Source of the DNA: Myxococcales bacterium
Lineage (GTDB): Bacteria; Myxococcota_A; Polyangia; Polyangiales; Polyangiaceae
Assembly: GCA_016720545.1 (NCBI GenBank)
Contig: JADKKK010000005.1
Span: 248,001 to 312,000, forward strand
Length of the DNA stretch: 64,000 nt
Direction: 5' to 3'
Both the position numbers and the translations under genes were made by a program. Below are positions 24,834 through 34,600 of the stretch, piece by piece; positions within the stretch are counted from its first letter, which is position 1, and each line of letters begins with the position of its first letter. The notes beneath the pieces were generated by a model. It was not told the DNA's origin. It made no database searches and worked only from the letters and a program-made list of their open reading frames with translations.

Positions 24834-25931
24834 ATGATCCGCACCGCGCTCACGGCAGTCGGGCTGCTGGCCGTCGTCCTCGTGTATGCGCTCATGCGAT
24901 GGAGCGCGAGGCGCGCTCGCGGCGGCATTCCACACGAGGACCCGGTGCGCCCGAACGGGCCGATTGCCTCGTTCGCCGCTCAAGACTGGCTCGTCGCGGC
25001 GTACATGCTCGTGTTCTGGGTACTCGTGGCCCTCGGGACCGGCCCACGCAGGCCCGCGCTGGTGTGGATATCTCTCGACGTCGTCGCCTTCTTTGGCGCG
25101 CTCGTGATCGCGCGCGCGCCGACCACCCCTCGGCTGATCGCGGACGTCGTCTACCGGATCGCGCTCCCCGGAGCCATCGCGTCGACGTTCAGCCAGCTCC
25201 ACGTGCTGCTCCCGAGCGTCCGAGCGGCGACCTACGACGGCGCGCTCTACCGCTTCGACAAGGCGGTGTTCGGCTTCGAGCCCGCGGAGGCCTGGGATCC
25301 CTACGTTTCACCAGGAACCACGGAGTGGTTCTCGTTTTATTACTACCTCTACTTCGCCATCTTGCTCGTTCACGTCCTCCCCATGGCCATCGTCGAGCGA
25401 CGCATGCACGTGCTCCGCGAGTTCTCCTGGGGGATCTTCTTCGTGTTCTGCGCAGGTCATCTCATCTACCTCGGGGTGCCGGGGTATGGGCCCTATCGCC
25501 ACCTCGGCGCGACCTTCACGCACGCGCTCGACGGGCCCACGTTCTGGCCGCTCGTCTCGCGCACCGTCGCGTCGTTCGATGGCGCGCACCGAACCGACAT
25601 TTTTCCAAGCCTGCACACGGCAGCGCCAACCTTCTTGACGCTGTTCTCGTACCGGCATAGGCGCGAGCTGCCGTTTCGCTACACGTGGCCCGTGTTGGCC
25701 TTCGTGACCGCGAACATCATCGTGGCGACGATGTTCCTTCGTTGGCACTACCTGATCGACGTGTGCGCTGGGTTGGCCCTCGCGACGACCGCCTTCGCGG
25801 GTGCGTGCCGCATACCCGCTGCCGACGACGCCGCGCGCGCTCGCGGCGGTCTGCCTCCGATCTGGCGCCCGCTCGTCGACAGGCGTTCTCCGCGGGATAC
25901 ACCCGAACCTGCCGCCGGTCGCAGGCGCTAG
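24834..25931 (+). CDS. PAP2/inositol-phosphoceramide-synthase-like membrane protein
   Basis: A 365-residue multispan membrane protein with the two PAP2-type catalytic segments: FPSLHTAAP (Ser 259, His 261) and WHYLIDVCAG (His 305, Asp 309). The layout resembles the Aur1/inositol-phosphotransferase branch of PAP2 enzymes, which transfer a phospho-headgroup to ceramide or hydrolyse lipid phosphates. Myxobacteria make sphingolipids, so a sphingolipid role is reasonable but inferred. The ATG at 24834 immediately precedes the first helix. The upstream sigma-54 promoter suggests developmental or stress control. Its TAG stop lies inside the terminal repeat of the neighbouring 304-bp element. Confidence 0.75.
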   Translation: MIRTALTAVGLLAVVLVYALMRWSARRARGGIPHEDPVRPNGPIASFAAQDWLVAAYMLVFWVLVALGTGPRRPALVWISLDVVAFFGALVIARAPTTPRLIADVVYRIALPGAIASTFSQLHVLLPSVRAATYDGALYRFDKAVFGFEPAEAWDPYVSPGTTEWFSFYYYLYFAILLVHVLPMAIVERRMHVLREFSWGIFFVFCAGHLIYLGVPGYGPYRHLGATFTHALDGPTFWPLVSRTVASFDGAHRTDIFPSLHTAAPTFLTLFSYRHRRELPFRYTWPVLAFVTANIIVATMFLRWHYLIDVCAGLALATTAFAGACRIPAADDAARARGGLPPIWRPLVDRRSPRDTPEPAAGRRR

Positions 25932-26230
25932 TCCCCTGGAGTCGTGGTTCGTATCAGAAGTCCGGTCTTCGGTGTCATGCCGAGGAGCGAGGGGGTGCCC
26001 CGTTTTCGGCGGCGGCGGGCCCGTCCTCAACTCGGACGTCGTTCCGCGCGGTGGAGGCGGCGCTTTGCGCTCAGGGGACAGTGGTTTCGGGTGTGACCGC
26101 GCGAGAACGCCGACCCTCGAACATGAGTATCCTCCCACCGCCGCCGAAAACGGGACACCCCCTCGCTCCCTTGTGGCGAAAGGCCGAGCCGCGCGACTTC
26201 TGGAAGGGATCACGCTTCCAGGGGACTAGC
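25927..26230. mobile_element. MITE-like 304-bp element with terminal inverted repeats
   Basis: GCTAGTCCCCTGGA at 25927-25940 is repeated exactly in inverse orientation at 26217-26230. The arms continue imperfectly inward (CAGAAGTC in both). Both contain a 36-bp core (25984-26019 and, inverted, 26134-26169) with only two mismatches, built around GAGCGAGGGGGTG and CCCGTTTTCGGCGGCGG. There is no transposase. CTAG at both edges could be target duplication. The element exactly fills the gap between two convergent genes and supplies the stop codon of the left one. A long bidirectional terminator is the alternative reading. Confidence 0.6.
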
Positions 26231-27727
26231 TCAGGGGCGCTCGTCGATGTCGATGCCATGCTTCTTCACGAGCCGGTAGAGGGCATATCGGCTCGACAGG
26301 CCCAGCTCACGCGCCGCGTCGGCGACGCGGCCCTCGTGTCGTGCGAGCGCCGAGCGGATCGCTTCGGGGGTCGCCTCCGCGCGCGCGGGCGTCGGGAGAG
26401 TGGCGTCGGGCGGCGCCGAAGGCGGCGCATCGGGTGGCCGAGACTCGCGCACTTCGAGGCAATCGGGGGGCAGCTCGAGGTGGTCTCCCGCGCTCACCGC
26501 CATGGACCTCCAGAGGAGCGCGTCGAGCTCCCGCACGTTCGCCGTGTAGCTGCGCTGGAGGAGATGCACCACCAGGCGGGCGTCGAGGCGAGGATACGCG
26601 TATCCCGAGTCTGTTCGGCCGATGAAGTGCCCAGCGAGGTCGGGGGACCTCTCGGCGGCTCGAAGTAGGAGGTGTCGCGCGAGGAGCGGTGCGTCCTCGC
26701 GGCGGTCGACGAGCCTCGGGAGTTCCACCCGCCCGACGAACCGAGCGAGCACGTCGTGCTTGAGCAGCTTGGGGTCGCGGTTCGTCGCGGCCACGAGGCA
26801 GAACGTGGAGCGGCGCGCGAGGACGTCACCGAGGCGCTGGTACTCCCCGGCGTCGAGGACGCGCAGCAAGTGCGCCTGGAGCTCGAGTGAGAGCTCTCCG
26901 ATTTCGTCGAGGAAGAGGGTCCCCCCGCTGGCTTCGCCCACGAGGCCAGGCCGCTCCGCCATTCCCGGGTTCGGGTAGTTCTTTGCGTTCCCGAAGAGCT
27001 CCGCGTCGATGAGGCCCGGTGGCAGGGTGGCTGCGTTTCGCGAGACGAACTTGCCAGTTCTCGAAGAGAGCTGGTGGATTGCTCGGGCGGCGAGCTCTTT
27101 CCCTGTTCCGCTCTGGCCGAGCAGGAGGGTGTGGCCCTCCGCCATCGCCGCGAACTGAAGCATCTCCCGCAGTCGCCAGAGGGCTGGAGACTCGCCAATG
27201 ATGCCGAGCGAGTCGGGCTCGCCAAACGCCCCCCACTGCTTCGATGTGAAGAGGCGCGACGGGGGAATGAGCGCGGGGCGCCGCGCGCAATACAGCACGA
27301 GCTCACCCGAGAGCGCGAGGACGTCCCCCGGTCGCAGCGTGGCCGCGTCGCACCGAGCCCCGTTCACCTCGAGATCGCACTGGCCGATTCGCTCCACTCG
27401 GGGCCCGTCGTGCTCCGGGTAGAACCGGAGCTGACGACGTGAGATGGCAGAGGCCTCGAGGGGCGGGCGCTCCGTGAGCGTCCCCGGTCGCTGCCGAAAG
27501 AACGCCACTCGCCGCTCGCGCGTCGCGCCGGGGCCACGACCCAGGATGAGGGGGGCGCCGCTGGCTGGCAGCACGGCCACCTCACCGACTCGCGCCGGCT
27601 CGTCCGAAGACCACGCGATGACGAGGACCGTCGCCTCGACGGGCTTCTCTTCACTCGATCCGCGCTCGTGCCGCCGCACCACCGTGGTCGCCACACCGCT
27701 CGTGCCGTCGCGCGCAATTCCGCCCAT
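26231..27727 (-). CDS. FHA-domain sigma-54-type activator with atypical L1 loop
   Basis: A 498-residue regulator. The N-terminal FHA domain (about 45-145: LILGR, ISRRQLRF, LEVNG) should bind phosphothreonine. The AAA+ domain has Walker A GQSGTGKE (204-211) and Walker B LFLDEIGE (271-278). A C-terminal Fis-type helix-turn-helix (GRVADAARELGLSSRYALYR) binds DNA. The GAFTGA loop that contacts sigma-54 is absent: after ELFG comes NAKNYPNPGMAERPG (about 247-261). FHA activators with a similar loop are known to me from myxobacteria. It diverges from a Ser/Thr kinase gene, a likely source of the phospho-signal, and converges on a gene with a sigma-54 promoter. Confidence 0.88.
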   Translation of the reverse strand: MGGIARDGTSGVATTVVRRHERGSSEEKPVEATVLVIAWSSDEPARVGEVAVLPASGAPLILGRGPGATRERRVAFFRQRPGTLTERPPLEASAISRRQLRFYPEHDGPRVERIGQCDLEVNGARCDAATLRPGDVLALSGELVLYCARRPALIPPSRLFTSKQWGAFGEPDSLGIIGESPALWRLREMLQFAAMAEGHTLLLGQSGTGKELAARAIHQLSSRTGKFVSRNAATLPPGLIDAELFGNAKNYPNPGMAERPGLVGEASGGTLFLDEIGELSLELQAHLLRVLDAGEYQRLGDVLARRSTFCLVAATNRDPKLLKHDVLARFVGRVELPRLVDRREDAPLLARHLLLRAAERSPDLAGHFIGRTDSGYAYPRLDARLVVHLLQRSYTANVRELDALLWRSMAVSAGDHLELPPDCLEVRESRPPDAPPSAPPDATLPTPARAEATPEAIRSALARHEGRVADAARELGLSSRYALYRLVKKHGIDIDERP

Positions 27728-27885
27728 GCGTCGAGCCAGAATGCCAGGTTCCCCCTACGACCGGGGACCGTTTCGGTTCGCGCGCCACCGCGCGGTCGGC
27801 TTCCGAGGAGCGAGCGCGGCGCCATGGGCTGTCGGGGATCCATGTAGGCGTCGGACGTGGAAGCCGCTAGATTACTCTGGAAGTC

Positions 27886-29316
27886 GTGGACGCAACGGAA
27901 GACAACGCGAAGAGGGAGCGTGAGTCGCGGATCGGCAGGACGCTCTGCGGCCGCTACACGCTCGAGTCGGTGATTGGCGTCGGGGGAATGGCGACGGTAT
28001 ACCGGGGGAGGCACCGGAACGGCCACAAGGTCGCGGTGAAGGTGCTGAACCGAGAGCTCTCCGCTTCCCCGGATCTCCGCGCGCGATTCCTCCGCGAAGG
28101 GTACCTCGCGAACCGGGTCGAGCATCTCGGCGCGGTGGACGTGATCGACGAGGACGTCGACGAGGACGGCTCGGTGTTCCTCGTGATGGACCTGCTCGAG
28201 GGCGGGACCCTGGCGGAGCGGATCGCGCGCGGCCGGCTCCCTAGGGCAGAGATCGTGCCGCTCATCGTGCAGCTCCTCGACGTGCTCGAGGCGGCGCACG
28301 CGAAGCAGATCGTGCATCGGGACATCAAGCCCGAGAACCTGTTCGTCGAGCGCCGTGATGGGCGGCTCCGTGTCCTCGACTTCGGGGTCGCCCGCCTCGC
28401 CGGCGACGCACGAAAGACCGAGACGGGTCGGGTGATGGGCACACCGGCCTACATGGCGCCCGAGCAGGCCCGCGGGGAGGGGGAGCGCGTCGATCACCGC
28501 ACGGATCTGTGGGCCGTTGGCGCGGTGCTCTACCGAGCCCTCAGCGGACGCTTCGTCCACGAGGCAGACTCGAGCCAGATGACGATGGTGCTCGCGGCTA
28601 CACAGGCCGCATCGCCCCTCCGAGAGGTCCTGCCCGAGGCCGACGGGGAGCTCTGCGAGGTGGTGGATCGCGCCCTCGTGGCCAAGATGGACGAGCGCTG
28701 GCAGAGCGCCGCCGAGATGCGTCTCGCGCTCGATCCCGAGGGCGAGGAGGCTCGGCGTGGGGCGCTCGCGAGCGTGGACGTGTCCGTCGCGCGTGCGCCC
28801 ACGCTCCCCGAAGCCGAGAACCTCCGATTCGAGCTGGACACGCGCCCCCGTGCTCCGAAGCCGACGCCCCCGGACGTCACTCCTGCGCCGCACCAGTTCG
28901 CCGCGCGGCCGCTCCCGCGGACCTCCAGGCCCGCGCTGAAGGCGCTGGTCGGGCTCGCGGCGGTGGCCGCGCTGGCGCTCGCCTGGCGCGGGGCTCGACC
29001 GACGCCGTCCGCGGACGCCAACCAGGTGAGCCGTAATCCCCAGCCCGAGGACGCCCCGCCCGTCGCGCAGCCGCCGCCAACGAGCCTGCCCAGCGCCGCG
29101 CCGCGCGAGATCGAGGTTCGCGCGGCAGCGCCGGTGGCGTCGGTTGCTCCTCCCGCCCGCCCCGCCGCCGCGCGGGTCGCCGCCCACGCGCCGGCCTCCT
29201 CGCCGAAGCCCAGCGCGAGCGGCGAGGCCACCGCCACGGTCGCCTCGCGCTGCGATCCGCCCTACTACTTCGATGACGACGGCAACAAGCGGCGAAAGCT
29301 CGACTGCTACAAGTGA
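27886..29316 (+). CDS. Membrane-anchored Ser/Thr protein kinase
   Basis: A 476-residue Hanks-type kinase with glycine loop GVGGMA (31-36), Lys 52, catalytic HRDIKPEN (144-151, Asp 146), DFG (165-167) and YMAPEQ. A linker and a transmembrane helix (about 346-365) are followed by a Pro/Ala/Ser-rich outer region. The end is Cys-containing (CDPPYYFDDDGNKRRKLDCY), a tail I know from several myxobacterial kinases. The GTG start at 27886 has a GGAAG site 4 nt upstream. It is divergent from the FHA activator with 158 bp between, so it is the obvious candidate to signal to that regulator. That link is inference. Confidence 0.9.
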   Translation: MDATEDNAKRERESRIGRTLCGRYTLESVIGVGGMATVYRGRHRNGHKVAVKVLNRELSASPDLRARFLREGYLANRVEHLGAVDVIDEDVDEDGSVFLVMDLLEGGTLAERIARGRLPRAEIVPLIVQLLDVLEAAHAKQIVHRDIKPENLFVERRDGRLRVLDFGVARLAGDARKTETGRVMGTPAYMAPEQARGEGERVDHRTDLWAVGAVLYRALSGRFVHEADSSQMTMVLAATQAASPLREVLPEADGELCEVVDRALVAKMDERWQSAAEMRLALDPEGEEARRGALASVDVSVARAPTLPEAENLRFELDTRPRAPKPTPPDVTPAPHQFAARPLPRTSRPALKALVGLAAVAALALAWRGARPTPSADANQVSRNPQPEDAPPVAQPPPTSLPSAAPREIEVRAAAPVASVAPPARPAAARVAAHAPASSPKPSASGEATATVASRCDPPYYFDDDGNKRRKLDCYK

Positions 29317-29439
29317 CGCGCGGCGCGTGTCGGCCTGTCGGCTCGCTGGGCGCGGGAGTCGCCGCGACGCGACCACATTCGCCCACCTGGCCGGCCCGAC
29401 GCCGCGAGTTTTCGGTGGCGGCCCCGACGGCGTCGGCGC

Positions 29440-29461
29440 AAAACCTGACGAAAACCTGACG
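29440..29461. repeat. Tandem 11-bp direct repeat
   Basis: AAAACCTGACG occurs twice with no gap, 60 bp upstream of the MYXO-CTERM gene. Two adjacent A/T-rich half-sites one helical turn apart are typical of activator-binding sites. The rest of 29317-29520 shows nothing else clear. Confidence 0.35.
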
Positions 29462-29520
29462 AGAGGAGGAAGCGCCGCCTACCGGCCCGTTTCGCCTCCC
29501 TATCTTGCTTGACGAGGCCC

Positions 29521-30690
29521 ATGCGATCCCATTTCCGCTTTGCGCTGGTTCCCTTTCTCCTCCTTGCGTGCGCGCCGAGCCATGACGACCAGGGCTGCCA
29601 GAGCGCGCCGGTCGAGTGCACCGCCGCCGAGGCCGACGCGGGAGGCGCTGCGGCCGACTCCTCAGCGCCGATTGCGGTCGACGCGGTCGCTCGGGTGGGC
29701 AGCCGCCCGCCGAGCGGCGTCCAGCACGGCGACTCCGAGCTCTCCGTCACGGTCGAGCCGCCCGACGTGCTGCGGGCGGTCGACGCCCGTGTCACCGTGT
29801 CGCGCTGCTCGCCGAACGCGCGAGTCAAGGCGCTGAAGGAGGGAACCGCGCAGGTGACGTTCACCTATCCGGATGGGAAGGTGGCGACCGCCTCCGTGAC
29901 CGTCGCCCTCGCGAAGAAGGCCGAGGTGGTTCCCTTCCTCGACCGCGCCGTTCAGGGCGTTCCGGCGCGGGCGGGGGAGTCGCTCGAGGTTGAAGAGACG
30001 AACGAGATTGTCCAGCTCGCGGGCGGAAAGATGATCTGGCAAGTTCGCTACGCTACGGCGACCGGCACGGCGCTGCGAGGTCGTGGCGGCACGACGTACA
30101 CCGCGCCCCAGGGGAGCACGTCGACCCTCGTCGAGAACGACAAGGACCGCGAGCTGTTCGAGCTCACGACCTCCGGGGCCGGAGGGAAGCTGGAGCTGCG
30201 CACCGCGGGCGCCTCGCTCGAGGTGCCGGTTCGCGTGGTGCCCAAGGAGGCGATCGCCTCGGTGCGCCTCTTCGTGGAGGACGACGCGGCGAGGGTCGCG
30301 CGAGCCGCGAGCGACGAGGCCTACCGCAAGGGGCGGCTCCACGTGCTCGCGCGCGCGTTCGACGCGAAGGGCGCCACGATCTTCGGCGTCCCCTACACGT
30401 TCACGCTCGGGTCCGAGGCTCCCGTCTCTGGCGGAGAGCTCCTCGCCTACGACTACAGCTGGAGCGCGCAGAAGCAGCCGCTCGTCGCCACCGTCCCGGG
30501 CAGCCCCGCGCGCGCGGAGACGACCGTGCTCGCCGCGACTCCCCCAAGCCTCACTCCGTCGGACGGGCGCGAGCTCGCGGGCTGCAGCCTCGGCTACGGC
30601 GCGAACACGTCAGGCGTCGCGTCGGGGGTGCTCCTCGGCGGCCTCGTCGCGCTCGGCGTCCGCCGGCGCCGCGCCGCTCGGAGCTCGTAG
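29521..30690 (+). CDS. Lipoprotein with Ig-like domains and MYXO-CTERM anchor
   Basis: A 389-residue surface protein. The leader FRFALVPFLLLACAPS ends in a lipobox (LLAC). The middle has Ig-like/BACON-type strands (ALKEGTAQVTFTYPDGKVAT). The C-terminus is a MYXO-CTERM tripartite signal: AGCSLGYG, a hydrophobic helix (VASGVLLGGLVALGV) and RRRRAARSS. MYXO-CTERM proteins are processed at the Cys by myxosortase and displayed at the surface. Having both an N-terminal lipobox and the C-terminal signal is unusual. ATG 29521 is chosen because it starts the leader; a TTG four codons upstream is possible. Confidence 0.78.
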   Translation: MRSHFRFALVPFLLLACAPSHDDQGCQSAPVECTAAEADAGGAAADSSAPIAVDAVARVGSRPPSGVQHGDSELSVTVEPPDVLRAVDARVTVSRCSPNARVKALKEGTAQVTFTYPDGKVATASVTVALAKKAEVVPFLDRAVQGVPARAGESLEVEETNEIVQLAGGKMIWQVRYATATGTALRGRGGTTYTAPQGSTSTLVENDKDRELFELTTSGAGGKLELRTAGASLEVPVRVVPKEAIASVRLFVEDDAARVARAASDEAYRKGRLHVLARAFDAKGATIFGVPYTFTLGSEAPVSGGELLAYDYSWSAQKQPLVATVPGSPARAETTVLAATPPSLTPSDGRELAGCSLGYGANTSGVASGVLLGGLVALGVRRRRAARSS

Positions 30691-30773
30691 TCCCCTTCCG
30701 CGAGACCTCCGGCATTCACGCAGGAGGCCTTTGTCGTAGTCGGTCGCGCACCGTTCGCCGTAGGATCCTGCGC

Positions 30774-31673
30774 GTGCAGGGTTGTGGACCACGCCGTGTG
30801 TGCCTCGCTTTGGGTGTCGCGGCGCTCCTCTCCGGGGGGCTCGCGCACGCCGACGTGCGCGAGCCGGCAGAACCCGGGAAGCCCACGGTCGCGCCGAGCC
30901 CCCCCGAGGACGAGCCGCCGCCACCGCGCGACTCCTTCCTGAACGCCCCCAAGCGCGGCAAGCGTGGGACGTGGGCCACGGTCGACGCCTACACCGTGGG
31001 CGCGCAAGCGAACCTCGAGCACCGGCACGTGCTCGAGCGCGAAGACTACGCGGCCATCATTCCGCGCCTCGGCGCCCTCGCGAGCTTGGGCTTCGGTGAG
31101 GTCGGCGCGCACCTCGACACACGCTTTCTCTTCTTCAGCTTCGGCGCGAGCTTCGGCGGCCGCCGCGTGTGGCGCACCTACGCCTTCCCGGACGGGGTCG
31201 AGGGGACGCGCCAAGCGCGCCTCGACATCGACAAGGGCAAGGCGTTCACGACCGAGAGCTGGCTGTTCGGCGAATGGCGCGTGCGCATGGTGCTCCCCGT
31301 GCACGACAACGTGTTCGTCGCGACGGCCGCGACGGCGCGCTACGAAGGCTGCCCCGACAACTCGTTCGACTGGTTTCACACCACCATGCACGACGGCGGG
31401 CTCCTCGTGCGCTACGACGCGAGCGTGCTCTTCCGCCACCCGAAGCTGGGTGCGATAGGCCCCTCCTTCCGCGCCCTGCAGCTCCCTCGTCGCGGTGGAC
31501 GCGACAGCGAGCTCGCCGTGGGGCTCACCGGGGGCCGCCGGCTCGGCCTCGTGAACAACGACCTCTTGCTGCTCAACGTGCTCACGCGCCCGGGCGATCC
31601 GAACTTCGGATTCCACATCCTCCGATTGCCCATCTTCGTGCTGCTCGCCTATCGCGTCTCGTTCGAGCTGTGA
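30774..31673 (+). CDS. Secreted hypothetical protein
   Basis: A 299-residue protein from GTG 30774 with a signal peptide (LALGVAALLSGGLAHA). A Pro/Glu-rich linker leads to a mature domain of about 230 residues rich in aromatics and alternating strands (FLFFSFGASFGGRRVW, then FHILRLPIFVLLAYRVSFEL). The sequence ends in a strand with a terminal Leu, which could suit an outer-membrane barrel. I do not recognise the family. It is convergent with tamB, separated by only 4 bp and without a visible terminator. Confidence 0.65.
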   Translation: MQGCGPRRVCLALGVAALLSGGLAHADVREPAEPGKPTVAPSPPEDEPPPPRDSFLNAPKRGKRGTWATVDAYTVGAQANLEHRHVLEREDYAAIIPRLGALASLGFGEVGAHLDTRFLFFSFGASFGGRRVWRTYAFPDGVEGTRQARLDIDKGKAFTTESWLFGEWRVRMVLPVHDNVFVATAATARYEGCPDNSFDWFHTTMHDGGLLVRYDASVLFRHPKLGAIGPSFRALQLPRRGGRDSELAVGLTGGRRLGLVNNDLLLLNVLTRPGDPNFGFHILRLPIFVLLAYRVSFEL

Positions 31674-31677
31674 CGCG

Positions 31678-34600
31678 TCAGTCCTTGCTCGACCACTCCC
31701 AGAACACGGCCGGACCCCCGCCCGCTCGGGTGCCGCCGAGCAATCCCACGCCCGAGACGACCTGCGGCGTATTGGAAAAGAGGTAGTCGAGCTCGACCTC
31801 GCCGTCGCTCTGTCCGATGACGGGCGAGCGCGACGTGGCCCGGAGGCGCCTCGTGCCGTCGAGCGAGTAGCGCTCGGCCTCGAGCGACTGAAAGCGTCCG
31901 TAGGTCTTGCCTTGGTTCGGCTCGGCCTGCGTGCTCATGCGGTTCAAGAACGCGAGGTGCGGCAGGTTCGCGGCCATGTAGGCCGTGAGGCGAATCTCGC
32001 GGGTCTGCGGGAGCTGCGCGGTCTGGCTCGCCGGCGCCTCGGGCGACGAGAGCACGCGCACGCGGCCGCCGTTGTTCAACGCGAGGGCCTCGAAGAGCCC
32101 GTCGGCTGCGCCGGAGAAGCTGATCTTCTGCCTGCCGAACGGCCCCGTCATGTGCGCGTAGAGCAGCCCGTTGTCGAGGGTCGCGAAGTCGCGCATGGCG
32201 GCGGGGTGGGGCTCGCGCTTGAAGTGGAGGTTCAAGAACGGCCCGTCGTTCGTCATGAGCACCTCGCCGTGGTCGAGGCCGTGCGCGACGCCGCCCACGA
32301 CGAGCGAGCCCTTCTCGCACACGAGCTTCCCGGACAGCGTGCGGCCCGCCGTCGTCCGCACGAACACCACCTCGCCCTTGGCGAAGAGGTCGAGCGGTTT
32401 CTGCTTCACGTGGATGGTGTTCGGGATCGCGACGTGCACCTCGAGGGTCTTCTCGGGGGGGCCGGCGTCGGCCTTGGGATTCGCCTCGTCCGCACTCTGG
32501 CGCACGAGCTTGCCTATCGCCGTCCCGGCGCCGAGCTCGATCACGTCGCCGAGCGAGAGCGCCTCCTGGGCGTGGGCGCGCGGGAACCTGTCTGGACTCG
32601 AGAGCTCGAGCGTGTCGACCGTGACGTCGACGCGCTTCACCGTGGAGGCGAGGTCGGCGTGCACCGCGAGCTTGCCTGTCAGCGCCGCGCGCGGGGCGTC
32701 GGGCCTGCCGAAGTTTCCGCCGAAGACGAGGACGTCGCGCGCGTCGACGTAGAGCTCCGCGGTGCGCGTGGGGATGGCGAAGCGCCCATGCGCCGAGAGC
32801 ACGCGATCGGCCTTCTCGCGGTCGTGTTCGTGGAGCTCGAGCTTCTCGATCGCGAGCCCGTCGCCCTGGCCGCGCAACACGAGCTTCACGCCCTCGAAGG
32901 TGCGGCTCGACCCGGGCACGTGGAAGTGCGTGTGGTCGACCACGAGGGCGCCCTCGACGGTGAGCTTCTCGAGCTTGCGCGCCTCGCCTTTCACGTGAAG
33001 CAAGAGGTTGGCGGTGAGGTCGGAGGTGAGCTGTCCGTCGACCTCCCAGGGCACGACCGCGGCCACGTGAGGCAGCACGTCGACGAGCTTCTGCGGGGCC
33101 GACCTGATCGCGAACGACAACGGCACGAGCCCCTCGCCCCTCTTGGCCTCGAGGTAGGCGCGCGGTGAGGCCTTCGCGGCCACGGTCACCGTGTGGCCGA
33201 TGCCGACGCTGGCGCCTAGCTCGTCGAGGGTGCCTTTGGCGTCGAGCTCGATCGGCGCGGGCTTCCCCGAGAGGGTGCGCAGGCCCTCGCCCTCGAGGTG
33301 CGCGGTGAACGTCGGGTTCTTCACGTGGCCCTGCACGGCGACCATACCGAACACGGTCCCGTCGGGCGCGAAGGGGCTCAGCGTCGTGAGCCTGGTCTTC
33401 GCGATCTCGAGCTTCACGTCGACGGCGGGATCGCCGAGCTCTTTGCGCCCGGCCAGGGTGAGGAGATCTTTGCCCGGGAGGGCCACCTCGGCTCGCCCCG
33501 TCACGAGCGGCTCGCCGTGCAGCGTCGTGGCGAGGGTCGCGGTGGTGTGGCTCGGGTCGACGTGCGCCTCGAGCTTCGCGTCGAGGGCGCGGAGGGGCCC
33601 CCTCGAGAACCCGACGAGCCCCGCGGTCACGTCGGCCGTGACGTCGCGGCGGTTGCCCTTGGCGTGCACGACGACGCCCGCCTTCCCGGAGAGCCCTTCT
33701 CTCTTTTCCGGCGGGAGCGGGAGCGACGCGAGGTCGGTCTCCGGCACGGTCACGTCGACCGTCCAGTCGACTCCCGCGGTCCTCGCGGCGGTGAGCGGGC
33801 CGGCGAGCTCGGCGCTGGCTTGCACGACGATCGGCGCGAAGCCCTCGGCCACGGTGAGGTCTGCTCGGGCGGTGACCGTGGCGCCCTTCTTCGAGGGCTC
33901 CGTGTGAAGCACCACGACGGCCCTCTGTGTCGTGGGCGCGGTCTTGGACGCGAACGAGGGCACGAGCGCCCCGTCGGCCTCGACGCGGACGTCGGCCACG
34001 GGGCGCGAGAGCGTCCCCGAGATCTTGGCGTGCACCTCGGCGGAGGCGGAGGGCAGCTTCTTCGCCACCTCGGCAGAGAGCAGCGGCGCGAAGTCGGAGA
34101 GGGGTCGCTTCGGGATGTCGACGCGCACGTCGAGCGGCGCGTCGGGCGAGAGGGTCTTGTTCGCGAGGTACCCGCCGGCCTTCGTCTCGAGGAGCTTCTC
34201 CCCGCCGCGGCCCACGAGGGTCACGTTCGCGTCGAGCGCGCCGGCGCGGCTCGTGCCCGCGATGGAGAGCGAGCCCGCGCCGCCCGCGTGCCCGTGGAGC
34301 GCCGCCGCGACCTGGAAATCCGCGTCGGGCGCCTGCGCGCTGCCGGTCACGTGGACCTTGCCGGACACGGTGCCCGAGACCGGGAGCGGCTTGCCACGGA
34401 GCTTGCCCAAGGTGTCGAGCGAGACGCCGGCGAGCGTGAGCGTGGTGTCGACGGTCTCGGCGCGGAAGCGCTTCTCCCCCTTCGCGGGATCGCCCGCGAC
34501 GAGGTCGACGCGGCCTTCGGCGTGCACCGTCCCGCCCACCGCGGCGAGGGTCGCGTCGTCGATGTGCACGACGAGCCCCCTGTTGAGCGCGCCGTCGACG

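Noticed and set aside
25927..26230. Retron or CRISPR-like element
   Set aside because: There is no reverse transcriptase, no cas gene and no regular direct-repeat array; the structure is one inverted repeat pair.
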